The translations under genes were made by a program, and so were the position numbers. A stretch of 42,520 nucleotides of DNA from Clostridiales bacterium (lineage in GTDB: Bacteria > Bacillota > Clostridia > Oscillospirales > CAG-272), in NCBI GenBank assembly GCA_012841635.1, contig DUUJ01000018.1, forward strand, positions 1-42,520. Reading direction: 5' to 3'. A model generated the notes under the pieces. That model ran no database searches, was not told where the DNA came from, and was given only the letters and a program-made list of their open reading frames with translations. Below are positions 23,533 to 32,964 of the stretch, piece after piece; positions within the stretch are counted from its first letter, which is position 1, and every line of letters begins with the position of its first letter.

Positions 23533-24570
23533 ATGTCATCTAAATTCAGTATTCCTTATAAATCCATCCGCAACGGTCCTGACCTAACGGCGGGCAGCGG
23601 CGGCGGCATCGTCGTGCTTGACAAACCGGAGGGTTTGACCTCGATGGACTGCGTCAACTACGTCCGCCGCCTTTACCGCACCCAGCAGGTAGGCCATACG
23701 GGAACCCTTGACCCTCTCGCCACCGGCGTGCTCGTCATGCTCGTCGGGCGGGCGGTAAAGGTCTGCGAATACACATCGGGGGAACGCAAGCGCTACCTTG
23801 CCCGATTGCGGCTCGGGATAAAAACGGACAGCGACGACATATCCGGCGAGATAATTTCGAGTTATGACGGAGACTTGCCCGGCATCGGCGGCGTCAGAGC
23901 CGCCGCAGAGAAATTTTTAGGAGAATACGACCAGATACCGCCGATGTATTCCGCGATCAGCCACAAGGGAAAAAGGCTTTACGAGCTTGCCCGCGAAGGC
24001 ATTGAGATCGAGCGCAGGCCGCGCAGGGTAGAAGTTTACAAAATATCGGTAAACCCGACCGACAGCCCCTCCGACTTTGACATCGATATTCTCTGTTCGG
24101 GCGGGACTTACATCCGCACCCTCTGCGGCGATATCGGCGAAGCCCTCGGCTGCGGCGGCACAATGGCGGCGCTGCGCAGGACGGGAGCCGGCAGCTTCGG
24201 CATCGATGAGGCTGACACAATCGAAGCGCTTGTCACTATGACCGACGAAGAACTGAAATCGAAACTCAAGCCGGTCGAACGTGTCTTCGACGACCTCGAA
24301 AACATAATTCTGCCCGACTTTTTCGGCTCTCTCGCCCGGCACGGCAACTCAATTTACTTAAAAAAACTTTCAAGATACAAAAATCGCGGCTTTGCCGTCG
24401 GCGACAGGGTCAGAATGAGCGACAAAAGCGGCTTTTTCGCTCTCGGAGAGCTGCGGATGCGAGAAAATGAGCTTGTAATAAAACCGATCAAGGCGTTCTG
24501 GACAAGCGAAACCCAGGACGGTATCGAAACCAAACCCGCAAACGATAAAGGAGACGGACAAAATGAATAA
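23533..24570 (+). CDS. truB: tRNA pseudouridine(55) synthase
   Basis: 345 residues; makes pseudouridine-55 in the T-loop of tRNAs. LDKPEGLTSMD near residue 30 and the catalytic GHTGTLDPLATG (Asp in the TLDP box) near residue 57 are diagnostic, followed by QIPPMYSAISHKGKRLYELAREG and CSGGTYIRTL. A TTG three codons upstream overlaps the nrnA stop and is a possible alternative; the ATG at 23533 gives the more typical start. The last eight bases overlap xylB. The tail beyond residue 330 is short and polar. Confidence 0.95.
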   Translation: MSSKFSIPYKSIRNGPDLTAGSGGGIVVLDKPEGLTSMDCVNYVRRLYRTQQVGHTGTLDPLATGVLVMLVGRAVKVCEYTSGERKRYLARLRLGIKTDSDDISGEIISSYDGDLPGIGGVRAAAEKFLGEYDQIPPMYSAISHKGKRLYELAREGIEIERRPRRVEVYKISVNPTDSPSDFDIDILCSGGTYIRTLCGDIGEALGCGGTMAALRRTGAGSFGIDEADTIEALVTMTDEELKSKLKPVERVFDDLENIILPDFFGSLARHGNSIYLKKLSRYKNRGFAVGDRVRMSDKSGFFALGELRMRENELVIKPIKAFWTSETQDGIETKPANDKGDGQNE

Positions 24571-26101
24571 AAACGAACTTCTGATAGGCTGCGACATCGG
24601 CACTTCCGGAACGAAAGCGGTCGTCTTCGACGCTTCCGGCAAAGCCGTTTCGTCGGCGACATATGAATACGGAATGAGCCAGCCGCAGAACGGCTGGGCG
24701 GAACAGGACCCGCTCGACTGGTGGCAGGGCGCCTGCAGCGCGATAAAAGAAGCGGTGGAAAAGTCCGGCGCTTCCCCCGACGCGGTGCGCGGGATAGGGC
24801 TTTCCGGGCAGATGCACGGCCTTGTCATGCTCGACGAAGCCGACAGAGTCATCCGTCCCGCGATTATCTGGTGCGATCAGCGGACAGCGAAGGAATGCGA
24901 AGAGATGACCGCCGATCTCGGGCTTGACACCCTGATGAAGATAACCTGCAGCCCGGCGCTTACCGGATTTACCGCCTCGAAAATCAAGTGGGTTCAGAAC
25001 AACGAGCCGGAAAACTGGGCGCGCTGCGCAAAGCTGATGCTGCCAAAAGACTATATCCGCTACCGGCTGACCGGGGAGTTTGCGACGGAGGTTTCCGACG
25101 CCTCCGGAATGCAGCTGCTCGACGTTCCCAACCGCCGCTGGTCGGACACCATGCTGTCATATTTCGGGATAAAGCCGTCGATGGTCGGCAAAATGTATGA
25201 ATCGCAGGAGGCCACCGGCCGCCTTACCGCCTCCGCCGCCGCGCTCTGCGGGCTTAATCCCGGCGTTGTCGTCGCGGGGGGAGCCGGAGACCAGGCGGCC
25301 TCCGCCGTCGGAAACGGCATCGTAAAGAGCGGCGTTGCAAGCATTACGATGGGCACCTCCGGCGTCGTCTTCGTCCATTCCGATAGCGTCAAGACCGACA
25401 AAGAAGGCCGCGTTCACACCTTCTGCCACGCCGTTCCCGGCGCATGGCACGTTATGGGCGTCACTCAGGGCGCGGGACTCAGCTTCAAGTGGTTCCGCGA
25501 CAACTTCATGGGGGACGCGGCGGCGACAGCCGCGATGTTCGGCGCGCCGCTGAACAAATACCTCGACGACATAGCCGCGACGGTTCCCGCCGGCGCGAGA
25601 GGGCTTTTATATCTGCCCTATCTGATGGGCGAGCGCTCGCCGCATCCGGATCCTTACTGCCGCGGGGTGTTCTTCGGTCTTTCCGCGCTGCACGGCCGCC
25701 CGGAAATGCTGAGGGCGGTGCTCGAAGGGGTGGTATATTCCCTGCTTGACTGCGCCGAAATCATTGAAGAAATGGGTATCCCGGTAAGCGACATTTCCCT
25801 CGCGGGAGGCGGAGCGAACTCCAGGCTCTGGACGCAGATGATGTCCGACGCCTTCGGCAAGACGATGTTCAAGCCGAATTCGTCCGAAAGCGGCGCTTTA
25901 GGCGTCGCCCTGCTCGCCGGAGTTGCGTCGGGAATTTACACCGATGTCGCAAGCGCGGCGGAGACTGTTGTCATAAAAACAATATCGAACAAGCCGGATA
26001 TGAAACTCAACGAACTTTACAGGGGCTATTTCGGACTCTACAAGAATATTTACCTTTCATTGAAAGCTGATTTTAAAACTCTCGCGGTGCTTGACAAATA
26101 A
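24563..26101 (+). CDS. xylB: Xylulokinase
   Basis: 512-residue FGGY-family kinase that phosphorylates D-xylulose to xylulose-5-phosphate. Visible: DIGTSGTKAVVFD at the N-terminus, YGMSQPQNGWAEQDP, IGLSGQMHGLVMLD (substrate contacts), WCDQRT, LPKDYIRYRLTGE and the C-terminal ATP-binding GGGANSRLW. It overlaps truB by eight bases and has AAGGAG upstream. Its place inside a ribosome/tRNA maturation train, with no xylose isomerase or transporter near, is odd. Closely related FGGY kinases act on other sugars, so the substrate is likely but not certain. Confidence 0.92.
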   Translation: MNKNELLIGCDIGTSGTKAVVFDASGKAVSSATYEYGMSQPQNGWAEQDPLDWWQGACSAIKEAVEKSGASPDAVRGIGLSGQMHGLVMLDEADRVIRPAIIWCDQRTAKECEEMTADLGLDTLMKITCSPALTGFTASKIKWVQNNEPENWARCAKLMLPKDYIRYRLTGEFATEVSDASGMQLLDVPNRRWSDTMLSYFGIKPSMVGKMYESQEATGRLTASAAALCGLNPGVVVAGGAGDQAASAVGNGIVKSGVASITMGTSGVVFVHSDSVKTDKEGRVHTFCHAVPGAWHVMGVTQGAGLSFKWFRDNFMGDAAATAAMFGAPLNKYLDDIAATVPAGARGLLYLPYLMGERSPHPDPYCRGVFFGLSALHGRPEMLRAVLEGVVYSLLDCAEIIEEMGIPVSDISLAGGGANSRLWTQMMSDAFGKTMFKPNSSESGALGVALLAGVASGIYTDVASAAETVVIKTISNKPDMKLNELYRGYFGLYKNIYLSLKADFKTLAVLDK

Positions 26102-26103
26102 TC

Positions 26104-27774
26104 ATGCCGAACGGAAGCGAATTTATTGTTGATTTCCTGCTGCGGCAGGGGGTGCGGACGGTTTTCGGCTACCCCGGCGCGCCGCTGCTTGAGTTATACG
26201 AAGCGATTCGGAAGAACAACGAGAGCGGGGATGAGAAACTTAATCACATCCTCGTCCGCCATGAACAGGGGGCGGCTTTCGCCGCCTGCGGCTACGCCCG
26301 CGCGACCGGGTTTCCCGGCGTCTGCATCGCAACCTCCGGCCCCGGCGCGATAAACCTTGCCACCGGTATAGCCGACGCCGATCTCGATTCGGTGCCGATG
26401 CTTATCATTACGGGACAGGTCGGAGTCGCCGAGATCGGCCGCGACGCCTTTCAGGAAGCCGACATCATGGGGATAACCATCCCCATCACAAAGCACAACT
26501 ATCTCGTAAAAAAGCCGGAACTGCTCGCGCCTACCCTTGAAGAGGCGTGGCGGGTGCTCTCCACCGGACGAAAAGGACCGGTTCTGGTCGACATCTCCCA
26601 CGACGTTCTGTCCGCCGAAATTACCGACCGGCGGGAGACGCTCGGCCGCCACGGCGATATACTGCCGAGGATAAGGGAGAACGGAATTCCTCTCTCGGTT
26701 CAGCTGCCGAAGATTGCGGCGCAGCTTGCCCACGCTTACCGCCCGCTTATTTTGGCCGGCGGCGGAGTTGTTTCGGGAGAGGCTTCGGCGGAGCTTTCCC
26801 GCTTTGCCGCGAAATATTCGATCCCGGTCGCCGTAACGCTGCCGGGAATGGGGCTGATACTTGACCGCAAGGTGAATATGCTGGGACTTACCGGTCGATT
26901 CGGCACCCCGGCGGCAAACGCCGCGATGGATCAATGCGATATAGTCATCGCCTGCGGCACCCGATTCTCCGACAGAACGGTGGCGGATTTCGACCGCTTT
27001 TCCCGCTCGCACTTCATAATTCACTGCGACATCGACTACGCCGAGATATCGAAAAACGTAAAAGCCGACCTGGCGGTCGTCTCCGACGCGCGGGAGTTTT
27101 TCGGCGCTCTCAGCGAGTGCGAAATCGAATACGACCCCGCCGCCCGCGAAAGCTGGAACGAACAGCTCCGCGCGATAAAGCAGAAGGCAAAAGCGCCGGC
27201 GGAGGAGCCGGAAAGCCGCCTTTCCTGCGCCGAAGTGCTCCGCGCCCTCGACGTCGTCGGGTGCGAGCGCCGCGACTGCGTTTACATCGCCGACGTCGGC
27301 ACTCACCAGATGACCGCGGCGCAGCGGCTGATGCCGATATTTGAGCGCGGATTCATCACCTCCGGCGGACTCGGCGCGATGGGCTTCGGTCTGCCCGTCG
27401 CCTGCGGCGCTTCTATCGCTCTCTCCGAACGGGAAATGCCGGGAGACCCCCGGCAGATAGTCCTTATCTGCGGCGACGGCGGCTTTCAGATGACGGCGCA
27501 GGAGCTTTCGACGCTGAACCATGCGCCGATGCCGGTAAAGATATTCATTATGGACAACCGCTCTCTTGGCATGATAAGCGAATATCAGAAGAGCCGCTTC
27601 GTCGGAAACGTCTTTGAATCGGAGCTTATAAATCCCGATTTTGTCGGGATCGGCCGCGCCTACGGCATAGAATCCCGCTCGATAGACGTATCGAAGCGCG
27701 CCTCGCTTTTAGAAGAGATCCGGGATATCCTCTCCTTTCCGGATCATATGCTTGTCCGCTTCGACATTGATTAA
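26104..27774 (+). CDS. Acetolactate synthase large-subunit-like thiamine-pyrophosphate enzyme
   Basis: 556 residues in the three-domain pattern of the acetohydroxyacid synthase group: FGYPGAPLLELYEA, the catalytic Glu54 in VRHEQGAAFAACGYARATG, TSGPGAINLATGIADA, and the ThDP motif GDGGFQMTAQELSTL ... MDN near 460-490. It would condense pyruvate into acetolactate (or acetohydroxybutyrate). The regulatory subunit ilvN and ilvC/ilvD are not adjacent, so a catabolic acetolactate synthase or another ThDP decarboxylase is possible. It starts two bases after xylB, with only a weak ribosome site. Confidence 0.88.
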   Translation: MPNGSEFIVDFLLRQGVRTVFGYPGAPLLELYEAIRKNNESGDEKLNHILVRHEQGAAFAACGYARATGFPGVCIATSGPGAINLATGIADADLDSVPMLIITGQVGVAEIGRDAFQEADIMGITIPITKHNYLVKKPELLAPTLEEAWRVLSTGRKGPVLVDISHDVLSAEITDRRETLGRHGDILPRIRENGIPLSVQLPKIAAQLAHAYRPLILAGGGVVSGEASAELSRFAAKYSIPVAVTLPGMGLILDRKVNMLGLTGRFGTPAANAAMDQCDIVIACGTRFSDRTVADFDRFSRSHFIIHCDIDYAEISKNVKADLAVVSDAREFFGALSECEIEYDPAARESWNEQLRAIKQKAKAPAEEPESRLSCAEVLRALDVVGCERRDCVYIADVGTHQMTAAQRLMPIFERGFITSGGLGAMGFGLPVACGASIALSEREMPGDPRQIVLICGDGGFQMTAQELSTLNHAPMPVKIFIMDNRSLGMISEYQKSRFVGNVFESELINPDFVGIGRAYGIESRSIDVSKRASLLEEIRDILSFPDHMLVRFDID

Positions 27775-27809
27775 CGCTTTTTTATTGAATACCAACATCG
27801 GGTTTTGAT

Positions 27810-28949
27810 ATGGCTAAAATTTTTCACTGCGCCGATCTGCATCTCGACTCGCCGTTTTCCGGGCAGTCAGCGGAAAGATCCCTGCTGCTGCGCCGGGGGG
27901 TCTTTGATACCTTCAAACGCGCCGTCGAGAGAGCTTATGCCGAGCGCTGCGACCTTTTCATTATCGCGGGAGATATGTTCGACTCGGAATTTGCCTCCCC
28001 CGCGACGCTTGAAGCGGTAATGTCGCTTTTTGAATCGCACGGAAAAATGGTCTTCGCCGTTTCGCCGGGCAATCACGACCCCTATTCGCAGAATTCCTTC
28101 TGGAAGCGGGCGAAATTGCCGCAGAATGCGCATGTATTTTCATCGGATCGCCTGACAAAATTCTCAATGCTGTCGGCCGAGGGCGAGAAGCTGTCCGTCT
28201 ACGGCTACGCTTTCACGTCGTCAACCCTTGACCGCTCCCCCTTCGCCGCTCAGACTCCGAAGGATCCCGGCATTATAAACATCGTCTGCGCTCATGCGGA
28301 CATATACAACCCGCTAGCCAAAAACGCATTCATCACTCCCGCCGAAATCGCAAAGACCGGGTTTGACTATATAGCGCTGGGGCATATCCACAATCCCCCG
28401 CCGCCCGCCGAACAGGTGCAGAGAGCCGGAACAACGCATTACGCATACAGCGGCGCGCTCGCCGGACGCGGATTTGACGAATGCGGCGAAAGAGGCGGGC
28501 TTCTGCTCGAGATGAAAAAGATAGACTCGGAGCTGTCGCTCAGTTACAGCTTTATTTCGCTCTCCGAATATATCTTCCTGAATCTTGCCGCCGATGTCAC
28601 CGGCGCCGCCGACATAAACGACGTCCTCGCGAAAATCTCGCCGCTTTCGGTGTCGGTAAGGAATCCGCAGAAGACGGCGCTGCGGCTTACTCTGACGGGG
28701 GACACCGCCCCCGGCTGCAGGATAGGCGGAAACTCGATCGCCGAAACTTTCGGACCCCTCTTTTCCTTTGAGCTGCAGGACTTTACCGCGCCGCTCTTCG
28801 ACGCCGACGCGCTCAGGAACGACAAAACAATCCGCGGCGCCTTCTTCCGCGCGCTTTTGCCGAAGCTTGAGAGCGATGACCTCAAAACCCGCGCCGCGGC
28901 GAGAGAGGCGCTCGAATACGGCCTTCGCGCCCTCGCGGGGAATCTCTGA
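27810..28949 (+). CDS. SbcD/YhaO-like DNA repair metallophosphoesterase
   Basis: 379 residues. All calcineurin-like nuclease motifs are visible: DLH (9-11), GDMFDS (54-59), GNHD (87-90), CAHADIYN near 150 and GHIH near 192. This is the subunit that, with an SMC-like ATPase, processes DNA ends. Length and the HCADLHLDSPF opening match the YhaO branch. The probable partner is the ATPase at 30723-32963, two genes away, not adjacent as usual. The C-terminal part (from about 240) holds the small cap domain. The ribosome site is weak. Confidence 0.88.
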   Translation: MAKIFHCADLHLDSPFSGQSAERSLLLRRGVFDTFKRAVERAYAERCDLFIIAGDMFDSEFASPATLEAVMSLFESHGKMVFAVSPGNHDPYSQNSFWKRAKLPQNAHVFSSDRLTKFSMLSAEGEKLSVYGYAFTSSTLDRSPFAAQTPKDPGIINIVCAHADIYNPLAKNAFITPAEIAKTGFDYIALGHIHNPPPPAEQVQRAGTTHYAYSGALAGRGFDECGERGGLLLEMKKIDSELSLSYSFISLSEYIFLNLAADVTGAADINDVLAKISPLSVSVRNPQKTALRLTLTGDTAPGCRIGGNSIAETFGPLFSFELQDFTAPLFDADALRNDKTIRGAFFRALLPKLESDDLKTRAAAREALEYGLRALAGNL

Positions 28950-28991
28950 GACGCTGTACAATAAATCTTACAAAACCGGGACTTTCACACG

Positions 28992-29696
28992 ATGTATAAA
29001 TTCTTTCTGCTTGACGCCGACATGACCCTTTTCGATTTCGACCGCGCCGAAAAATTCGCGTGGTTCGAGACGATGAAAATCTATTCGACGACTCCTCCCG
29101 ACGACGCGATGTTTGATTTTTACCACGACTTAAACGAGGGGCTCTGGAAAAAGTTCGAGAGGGGCGAGACGACAAAAGACCTGCTTGTCCTTGAGCGGCA
29201 CAGGCGGGTCTTCCGGAAATACGGCGTAGACGCCGATCCCGCCGTTTTTAACGAATGTTATCTCGACAAACTCGGCGACGGCAGCTTTCCGCTTCCGGGG
29301 GCGCTTGATTTTGCAAAAGCGGTAAGAGAAATCGCCGACAGGCGCGGCGGCGGAATTTACATCATCACCAACGGAGTTGAGCGGATACAGACGCGGCGCC
29401 TCAGAGAATCCGTCTTCGCGCCGCTTGCCGATGAGATTTTCGTGTCCGAAACCGCAGGATATCCGAAGCCGGATATGCGGTATTTCGACTATGTGTTTTC
29501 AAGGATAGACGGATTTGACCCCAATCAAGCCGTTATCGTCGGCGATTCGCTTACATCCGACATTCAGGGCGGCAACAACGCCGGGGTGTTCGCCATATGG
29601 TACAATCCCGAAAAAAAGCCGAACGAAACCAAAGCCGTCCCCGACTTCGAGGCGGCCGATTACGATGAGATAATCGGATTTATAGAAGAGCATTGA
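28992..29696 (+). CDS. HAD-family phosphatase, YjjG-like (pyrimidine nucleotidase type)
   Basis: 234 residues. LLDADMTLFDFDRAE gives the nucleophile Asp8 and Asp10; ITNGVERIQTRRL is motif II, KPDMRYFDYVFSRI motif III and VIVGDSLTSDIQGGNNAG motif IV. The opening and length match YjjG/YfnB-type nucleotidases, which hydrolyse non-canonical pyrimidine nucleoside monophosphates and help clear damaged nucleotides. This fits its position between the two DNA-end-processing genes. Substrate assignment is by family only. Confidence 0.85.
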   Translation: MYKFFLLDADMTLFDFDRAEKFAWFETMKIYSTTPPDDAMFDFYHDLNEGLWKKFERGETTKDLLVLERHRRVFRKYGVDADPAVFNECYLDKLGDGSFPLPGALDFAKAVREIADRRGGGIYIITNGVERIQTRRLRESVFAPLADEIFVSETAGYPKPDMRYFDYVFSRIDGFDPNQAVIVGDSLTSDIQGGNNAGVFAIWYNPEKKPNETKAVPDFEAADYDEIIGFIEEH

Positions 29697-29707
29697 GCGA
29701 GGGAATT

Positions 29708-30706
29708 ATGAAAAAAGTCGTAGTTTATATCCCGGTCGAGCCGGAAAACCGCGAGAGAATACAGGCAATCGCAAAGGACTATGAATTCACATATCTGCTG
29801 CCGCCCGAAACGGATATCATGAGTCCCGCAAAGCCGGATTTCCGGGCTTTTGCCGAAGAGCTGAGAGAAGCCGACATTTCCTTCGGCGTTCAGCCGATAA
29901 ATCTGATAAAAAAGATGCCGAAGCTTTCCTGGGTACATCTTTCGATGTCCGGCGCCGACGCATACTGCGTCCCCGGAGTGCTGCCGGAAACGACGGCGCT
30001 TACCTGCTCGACCGGCGCATTCGGTCAGGCGATATCCGAGCATATGCTCGCCTGCACCCTCGCGCTTTATAAAAAGCTGCCGCTTTATCGCGACAATATG
30101 GCGGAAGGTCTCTGGAAAGACAGAGGGACTGTCCGTTCCCCCGAAGGGGCGAGGGTTCTGGTCATCGGTCTGGGAGATATCGGCGGGCGCTACGCAAAAC
30201 TCATGAAGCTGCTCGGAGCGCACGTGACCGGAGTCCGCCGAAGCGGCTTCGGCCTTCCCGACTATATCGACGAATTATATCACAGCGAATCGATAGACAC
30301 GCTGCTGCCGAAAGCCGACATAGTCGCGATGGCGCTGCCGAACACCCCGTCGACGGCGGGAATGATCGACAAGAGACGGCTCGCGCTTATGAAGCCGGGG
30401 GCGATTATACTCAACGTCGGACGCGGAAACGCGATCGACACAGACGCGCTCTGCGACGCGCTTGAATCGGGACATCTCGGCGGATGCGCGCTGGACGTCA
30501 CCGATCCGGAACCGCTGCCGAAGGATCACCGTCTCTGGAAGATTCCGACGGCGCTTATAACCCCGCACATCTCCGGCTTCTTCCATCTTCGCAGGACCTA
30601 TGACAATATAATCGATATCTTCTGCGCCGAGCTTGAAAGATACGTCTCGGGCAGACCGCTTCAGAACACGGTGGACCGCAAGTCCGGCTACCGTAAGACG
30701 ATTTAA
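29708..30706 (+). CDS. D-2-hydroxyacid dehydrogenase family protein
   Basis: 332 residues, NAD(P)-dependent oxidoreductase of 2-keto/2-hydroxy acids. The nucleotide-binding GLGDIGG is at 154-160, the substrate Arg in NVGRGNAID near 237, the Glu in DVTDPEPLP near 262 and the catalytic His in TPHISGFFH near 283. The ATG at 29708 has GAGGG four bases ahead; an upstream TTG overlaps the previous stop and was rejected. Its substrate is unknown (glyoxylate/hydroxypyruvate type is likely). It separates the HAD gene from the YhaN-like ATPase with gaps of 11 and 16 bases. Confidence 0.88.
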   Translation: MKKVVVYIPVEPENRERIQAIAKDYEFTYLLPPETDIMSPAKPDFRAFAEELREADISFGVQPINLIKKMPKLSWVHLSMSGADAYCVPGVLPETTALTCSTGAFGQAISEHMLACTLALYKKLPLYRDNMAEGLWKDRGTVRSPEGARVLVIGLGDIGGRYAKLMKLLGAHVTGVRRSGFGLPDYIDELYHSESIDTLLPKADIVAMALPNTPSTAGMIDKRRLALMKPGAIILNVGRGNAIDTDALCDALESGHLGGCALDVTDPEPLPKDHRLWKIPTALITPHISGFFHLRRTYDNIIDIFCAELERYVSGRPLQNTVDRKSGYRKTI

Positions 30707-30722
30707 AAATCAGAGGATCAAA

Positions 30723-32963
30723 ATGCGGATCGACCGGATTCATATAATGCGTTTCGGAGGGATAGCCGACCTCGACCTTGAGCTGTCCCCCGGCGTCAAT
30801 GTAATCTACGGGCCGAACGAGTCGGGCAAATCGACCGTTATGCGCTTCGTCTGCTTCGTACTTTACGGATTTGCCGACAAGACGGAGCGGGAAAACAATA
30901 TGCCGCCCGGCTTCGACAGCGTTTCCGGCTGGATGGTCGTGACCGACGGCCACGGCGGCAAAGAGCGGGAGTTCCGGCTTGAGCGGGAATGCTTCCGCTC
31001 GGGTCTCGACCGCCTTTCCGTCATAAACACGGCGACCGGAGCGGTTGTTTCGAGGGACAAAGCGCCGGGGATCTCGCTTCTGGGACTGCCGCGGGAGATG
31101 TTTGTCAAAACGGCTTACATCAGCCAGTCGGACGGCCTTTCCTTCGACGGCTCAAAGCTGAACGACAGCATTGAAAACATACTCTTCTCCGGCGACGAGA
31201 CGGTAAACACCTCATCGGCGCTGAAAAAGCTGGATTCCGCCCGGGTCGAGCTGTCTCATAAAAGCGGCGGCGGCGGAAAGATAGGCGAACTGCGCGATAA
31301 ACTTATAACCGAAACCGCCGCCCTCGAAACGGCGGAGAAGAATCACGCGGCGGTACTCGAGCGGCAGATAAGGCTTGAAGATATGAGAGCCAGGCTGGAT
31401 ACCTGCGAAAAGAACGAAGCGAAACTCAGGGAGGGCGCCGACGCGATAGGCGACCTAAAAACGCTCAGATACGCCGAACAGGTCGAGGAATACGGCCGCT
31501 TTCTCGCAACAAAGAAAAAGGAGCTTTCCCAATACCGCGCCGAAGGCACCTGGAAGGGATTTTTGCCGAACCGGCTCTATCTCGAGAAGCTTAAAGAGCT
31601 GAAAAACGACCGCGACAGGCTCGTCGCCGAAAAAGTGACCCCGATCGACACCCGCACGGTGCCGGTAGACGAGACCGCCAAAAAAAGACTCCGCGAATCG
31701 GGCAGGCGGATAAGCGAAGCGGGCGGGCGTCAAAAAGTGCTCGACGGTCTTACCGAACTTGACGCGAAGGTCCGCCGCGCCCAGACCTTTGCTTTACTGA
31801 TGGGACTGCTCTTCCTTTTCGCAGCCGCCGCAACCGTCGCGGACGCGCTGCTGGCGCCGCAGTATATCCTGCCGTTTATCGTCGCGGACGTGCTCTTTTT
31901 AGCGGCGATGCTTGTCTGCTTCTATTTCCGCGCAAAATACCTTTCCGATATCGACAAGTACTTAGCCGAATGGAGCGCCGAAGACTACAACACCCTCTCT
32001 GTCGCCCTCGACTCAGTTATCGAGGAAACGGAAATCGTCGGGCGGGACGAGAGCATAGCCGACGAAAACCGGAAGAAATTCGAAGAAGCCATCGCAAGGC
32101 TGAAAGAAAAAGACACAGAGATATCAAAATGGCTCTCGATGTGGGGGCGGGCTGACCTCGACGCAACCATTGAAGAAGTCGAAGAGCTGCGGACCGGCAT
32201 CGAGAACCGCGAAAAGGAAATTGAAGGATATCAGGCGAAATACGACGCGATGGCGTCGTCGGGATATGTCGAAAGCTCGTCTATCCGCGCGAAGCTTGAA
32301 GCCGCCGGAGTCGATCCCGATAACGCCGACCCGGACGACCTTTCAAGGCGCCTCGAGTTTGCCCGCAAAGCCGCCGATTCTCAGCGGAATCATGTACATT
32401 CGCTCGAGACGGAGCTTGCCGCGCTTACCGCGGTATTTGCCGAACCTGCGCCGATAGCCGAGCGCTGCATCGCCCTGATGGGCGAGATAGAGAAGCTTGA
32501 AGCCAGGCGGGACGCGCTTGCCCTCGCATACGAAACCCTCGAATCCGCCTCCGACGCGCTTCGCGCTTCGGTAGCGCCGGCGCTTACCGAAACCGCCGGA
32601 AAGCTGATGGCGGCGGCAACCGACGGAAGCCTGCGCACGCTCGGAGTTTCCGGCGAACTTTCGCTTAATTACGAGCGAGACGGGCGGACGATGCCCGAGG
32701 AGCTTATGAGCTCCGGCACGAAAGACGCCGCGTATATCTGTCTGCGGCTCAGCCTTCTGCAGCTGCTTGCGGCGAAAGCCGACCCGCCCATTATGACCGA
32801 CGAAGCGTTCAGCCGCCTCGACGACAAGCGGCTTTCGAGGATGATCCGGCTCTTTTATTCGCTCGGAGAGGCGGGGATTCAATCGCTTATCTTCACGGCT
32901 CAGCGGCGGGAAGGAGAGGCTTTATCCGAACTCGACCCGGAAGCTTTGATAATCGAACTCTGA
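30723..32963 (+). CDS. YhaN/SbcC-like ATPase with coiled coils and two membrane segments
   Basis: 746 residues. N-terminal Walker A GPNESGKST (30-38) after MRIDRIHIMRFGG, coiled-coil regions (about 175-320 and 440-560), a signature-like SSGTKDAAYICLRLSLLQL near 662-682 and Walker B PPIMTDEAFSRLD near 689-701. Two hydrophobic segments (about 355-375 and 380-402) sit in the middle, as in YhaN-type proteins, so the hinge may be membrane-inserted. It is shorter than typical SbcC. Its likely partner is the YhaO-like nuclease. The ATG at 30723 was chosen by the GAGG seven bases upstream; a 30-codon extension overlaps the dehydrogenase gene. Confidence 0.87.
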   Translation: MRIDRIHIMRFGGIADLDLELSPGVNVIYGPNESGKSTVMRFVCFVLYGFADKTERENNMPPGFDSVSGWMVVTDGHGGKEREFRLERECFRSGLDRLSVINTATGAVVSRDKAPGISLLGLPREMFVKTAYISQSDGLSFDGSKLNDSIENILFSGDETVNTSSALKKLDSARVELSHKSGGGGKIGELRDKLITETAALETAEKNHAAVLERQIRLEDMRARLDTCEKNEAKLREGADAIGDLKTLRYAEQVEEYGRFLATKKKELSQYRAEGTWKGFLPNRLYLEKLKELKNDRDRLVAEKVTPIDTRTVPVDETAKKRLRESGRRISEAGGRQKVLDGLTELDAKVRRAQTFALLMGLLFLFAAAATVADALLAPQYILPFIVADVLFLAAMLVCFYFRAKYLSDIDKYLAEWSAEDYNTLSVALDSVIEETEIVGRDESIADENRKKFEEAIARLKEKDTEISKWLSMWGRADLDATIEEVEELRTGIENREKEIEGYQAKYDAMASSGYVESSSIRAKLEAAGVDPDNADPDDLSRRLEFARKAADSQRNHVHSLETELAALTAVFAEPAPIAERCIALMGEIEKLEARRDALALAYETLESASDALRASVAPALTETAGKLMAAATDGSLRTLGVSGELSLNYERDGRTMPEELMSSGTKDAAYICLRLSLLQLLAAKADPPIMTDEAFSRLDDKRLSRMIRLFYSLGEAGIQSLIFTAQRREGEALSELDPEALIIEL

Positions 32964-32964
32964 T

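Noticed and set aside
26194-27522. Long antisense reading frame (442 codons) within the ilvB-like gene
   Set aside because: It is a mirror of GC-rich codon use in a clearly identified gene; no ribosome site, no family likeness. The same holds for long antisense frames in alaS (198-1157), the second KDG kinase (11020-12351), the GH36-like gene (9306-10118) and the NYN linker (18269-19309).
30633-30722. N-terminal extension of the YhaN-like ATPase
   Set aside because: It overlaps the dehydrogenase gene in another frame; the family opening begins at the ATG at 30723, which has GAGG upstream.
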